A stretch of DNA of 64,000 bases from Penelope pileata. Taxonomy: Eukaryota; Chordata; Aves; Galliformes; Cracidae. The stretch spans positions 124,001-188,000 of the forward strand of contig WBMW01001574.1 of assembly GCA_013396635.1 (NCBI GenBank), given 5' to 3'. The notes under the pieces were generated by a model. That model was given only the letters and a program-made list of their open reading frames with translations, searched no databases and had not been told where the DNA came from. This document shows, piece after piece, positions 62,065-64,000 of the stretch; the first letter of the stretch is position 1, and each line of letters starts with the position of its first letter. The translations under genes were made by a program, and so were the position numbers.

Positions 62065-64000
62065 CTGAACAGCACCGCAAGAGAGGGAGAGAAAAGCAAG
62101 CATCCATTAGGCTAAAGCAACAGCCACATCCCCGAAACACAGAGGTTTCCCCTCACCTCTGGCTAGCAGGGAATGGTGATGATTCTCAAGCCACATGATC
62201 CTCCCTCCCTCGGCATCAGCAGAGGCCCCACTGCAGCAACAGTCTCTTCCTGGTGTGAAACGCTCCCGTGCCAGCAACTTTCTGGCTAGCAGACCCGGCC
62301 CCGAGGTGCCAAACTGGAGCAGCCCAGCTAAGAGCCACTTGCCAGCCCTGGATTCTCTCGGAGCCAAATCACAAGCTTTTGAATCCCAACCAATTGCACA
62401 GTGGGGCTGGCTGATGATTCCTAAGTGGTTCATAATACCTGCTGTGCTGATATCAACACGTCTCTCCAGGACAGGGCTATATTAGGAAAACCCCTGCTGG
62501 GCTAGGCGGTTTCTTAAAGGAACAAAATGACAGGAACATTTTCTTTCTGATGTCTCTGCTCTGATAAACAGACCTTGGAAAGGGGCTCACACTCACACAG
62601 GTCCCTTCCCAGAGATTTCTGCATTCTGGCAGCCTGGTGATTTATAACCCAAAGCGACAGCTTTCTAGCCCCACCAGCAAGACAGGATTAGCAGAGACCC
62701 AAACCCTTCCTGCAGAAAAATGACACTGCACCTGGTTTCTTCTACTGCTGTTGCTAAGGCTTACGGAGCTGTGCTGGCCCTTTGCAGCTCAGCCTCGCTG
62801 GGTCAGAAGGGTTAAACACTGCAAAAAGAAATCCTTTCCCGCTATTAGAGAGGGCCAGAGCTGTATCGGTTCCACGCCTGTGGCTCTGAGCAGCACCTGC
62901 TGCCCCACACCGGGGAGCTGGAAGTGCTCTGCTCTCACCACAGCCAGTTCTGGTCCCAGAAGCAGTGTCTGTGGATGGGTGAGCTGCAGGGTCCACGTCT
63001 GAAGATGCCCTTTGTGTCTGCGTGCGTGTGAGGGGATGGAAGAGGAAAATCAGGCGTGCTGTAGCCACACAAATGCACATCTTTTTCTCCTCTCCCAGGT
63101 GCCCTTGATCCCAGCCAGCCTGGTTTCGCGTGTGGAGCACAGAAAATGCTCTTATCTGTGCCTTCCTTCTGGCAGCAGGCGCAGGTGCAGCACCCTGGCT
63201 GCTCTCCGCCGATTTATCGGTGGTCAGAAACGCTGCTGGCCTGCAGGGGTGAGGGGGAGGCTGCAGCTTTGTCTGTGCAACTTTTCAGCCCTACAAGAGT
63301 GACAGGGACACTGACACAGCTGCTGGCTCCTGGTTCAGCTCTGCTCCTACAGCAAACCTGCCTGAGACCACCGCAGTCCGTCAGCCTTTTTCTCCCCGCC
63401 TGGTTCAGCAGGGCAGGGTGCCCACCACAGCTCCGAGCACAGCAGGGACGAGAGGAGGCTCCAGCAGGGGTGAGAAGATAGGGCTGAAGGCCTGGGGCTT
63501 CTCTTTGTAGGGGCAAGGGGCTGCCTTGAACAGAAGGCACAACCGCTTCACCCCTCACTGCCCAGAAAGACAAAGCTGCAGTGGGTGGGGGAAGGAGCAC
63601 GCTGCTCTGCGCAGCCAGGGAGTGTGTGTCCATCTCACAAGCTTTGTGCAGGGGAGTGAAATTCACATTTCTGCAGACAGCTTTTGGAAATACCTCCTTC
63701 CAAGAGAAGGCAGGAGCAGAAGAAACCAGAAGGGCTGTTATCTCAGTGGCATTTCCATCAGCAGACTGAGAGGTGCTGGTGCCCCTGATCTCAGAGGTGG
63801 TGTTTCCACCACCCTCCCCACTGCCTCTGAAAAATGGCAACGCTATGCCTGCCTGCTGACAGTGAGACACAGCGAGCAGTGTGAGAGGAGCTGAGCGGGG
63901 GAGATGGAGCACAGCCTGGAAAGAACGTCTCAGCCTTCAAATGAAACTGGGTGCAATGCGGCGGTGGATGCGGAGAGGTGGCAGCTAGGAACAGGGCACA
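62065..64000 (-). other. PTPRF: PTPRF intron continuing past the right edge
   Basis: The preceding exon should end with the conserved cytokine-like ...KEPMDQ sequence before KRYAAS. No match to that or to a fibronectin III domain is present here, so the intron is at least 1.9 kb and upstream exons are outside the window. Nothing else recognised. Confidence 0.7.

Overview
The window looks like avian nuclear DNA; this is inferred from gene order, compact spliced genes with short introns, strong GC contrasts, and no interspersed repeat family that I could recognise by eye. It carries two protein-coding genes, both on the minus strand and head to tail: KDM4A (histone H3K9/K36 demethylase, formerly JMJD2A) at about 5.8-28.9 kb, and the 3' half of PTPRF (LAR, a type IIa receptor tyrosine phosphatase) from about 31.8 kb to past the right edge. 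The same neighbours occur in human 1p34, and the paralogous pairs KDM4B-PTPRS and KDM4C-PTPRD are also linked, so this is one member of an ancient duplicated block. Residue-level matches choose PTPRF over PTPRS/PTPRD, for example the C-terminal [22 protein letters not shown] split over two blocks and the membrane segment. This fixes the neighbour as KDM4A.

Layout. 1-5.8 kb: intergenic, downstream of KDM4A, no gene supported. 5.8-7.4 kb: KDM4A 3'UTR. 7.43-28.73 kb: 21 coding exons of KDM4A, all with GT-AG junctions whose phases join into one 1051-residue frame (human protein 1064). All catalytic iron, zinc and Tudor-cage residues that I could align are present. 28.5-29.15 kb: CpG-island promoter, with a 74-base assembly gap just upstream of the start-codon exon. 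29.15-31.8 kb: intergenic. 31.8-33.39 kb: PTPRF 3'UTR. 33.39-62.06 kb: 14 coding exons of PTPRF covering the last ectodomain residues, the single membrane helix, the juxtamembrane/wedge region, phosphatase domain D1 (active signature) and D2 (pseudophosphatase signature). 62.07-64 kb: intron; the ectodomain exons lie outside.

The most interesting items beyond the standard gene models are two candidate in-frame micro-exons in PTPRF. One is 12 nt (61076-61087, adds SKQE next to the membrane) and probably corresponds to the LAR-family mini-exon meD. The other is 48 nt (52879-52926, adds 16 residues between the wedge and D1) and I do not recognise it from described isoforms. Others are a glycine-to-serine change at residue 274 of the KDM4A JmjC core, a tripled GGTTGCTAGG-like motif in the KDM4A promoter, matching exon structure in D1 and D2 of PTPRF, and several AT-rich islands in the GC-rich PTPRF introns that resemble conserved regulatory elements.

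The two genes do not form a pathway. KDM4A is a nuclear chromatin eraser/reader; PTPRF is a cell-surface adhesion phosphatase. Their adjacency is historical.
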